NCBI RefSeq assembly: GCF_003574425.1
Contig: NZ_QLIU01000032.1
Location: forward strand, 1-55,256
Direction: 5' to 3'
From: Cysteiniphilum halobium
GTDB lineage: Bacteria; Pseudomonadota; Gammaproteobacteria; Francisellales; Francisellaceae
Length of the DNA stretch: 55,256 nucleotides
Shown: in pieces, positions 55,251 through 55,256 of the stretch
Layout: every line of letters starts with the position of its first letter
How positions within the stretch are numbered: the stretch's first letter is position 1
Position numbers and translations under genes: made by a program
The notes under the pieces: model-generated
Database searches by the model: none
Told to the model about the DNA's origin: nothing
What the model saw: only the letters and a program-made list of their open reading frames with translations

Positions 55251-55256
55251 TGATTT

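Overview
This 55 kb window is an AT-rich, gene-dense stretch of bacterial chromosome. The gene content points to a gammaproteobacterium: two Fis-type nucleoid proteins, the long form of QueF, a TcyP/YdjN-type cystine carrier, ClpB, TrmB, SecA with a C-terminal zinc motif, and HAE1-type RND and EmrA-type efflux. PdxS/PdxT vitamin B6 synthesis, strong AT bias and a cystine carrier suggest the Francisella-like branch (Francisellaceae/Fastidiosibacteraceae). That placement is an inference from content; no 16S gene is present. There is no prophage, CRISPR array or complete transposase gene.

Layout: (1) 1-2.4 kb, the 3' part of a BspA-type repeat protein, open at the left edge. (2) 2.6-10.3 kb, a co-directional run of a retropepsin-like protease, a degenerate transglutaminase fused to membrane helices, a membrane-linked ATP-grasp ligase, and an RND adaptor/pump pair. 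(3) 10.5-21.2 kb, a sodium:neurotransmitter-type symporter, a secreted HAD phosphatase, valS, a 1-Cys peroxiredoxin, clpB, a short-chain dehydrogenase relic and a secreted phosphodiester-glycosidase-like protein. (4) 21.5-27.1 kb, an MHS-type carrier next to an ammonia-lyase homologue that lacks the MIO triad, then queF with a queuosine-precursor carrier, and an XRE/S24-like regulator. (5) 27.2-34.5 kb, an orphan hairpin/terminator unit, guaB, pdxS-pdxT, a small envelope protein, a Bcr/CflA drug exporter divergent from a PadR regulator, and ruvB. (6) 34.6-38.6 kb, a DMT permease and an EmrA-FUSC efflux operon whose FUSC pump is split into two proteins. (7) 38.6-45.3 kb, two fis paralogues flanking gph-dciA and secA, then trmB. 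(8) 45.6-53.6 kb, an oligopeptide ABC operon oppBCDF with two full oppA genes, bracketed by two decayed oppA-like fragments. (9) 53.6-55.2 kb, a cystine/dicarboxylate-type carrier and tRNA-Arg(CCT).

Two families of small non-coding repeats lie between the genes. One is MITE-like, with about 20-bp inverted ends beginning TACCCATCAC (five copies or part copies). The other is about 114 bp and built around the palindrome-forming core CCCTTCGACTTCGCTCAGGG (two full copies plus a variant). Both window ends carry the same 14-mer in opposite orientation, which would fit insertion-sequence ends just outside each edge.

The most unusual gene is the ammonia-lyase homologue at 22814-24349. It keeps the substrate-side residues of histidine ammonia-lyase but has lost the Ala-Ser-Gly that forms the MIO cofactor, together with several residues that contact that cofactor.
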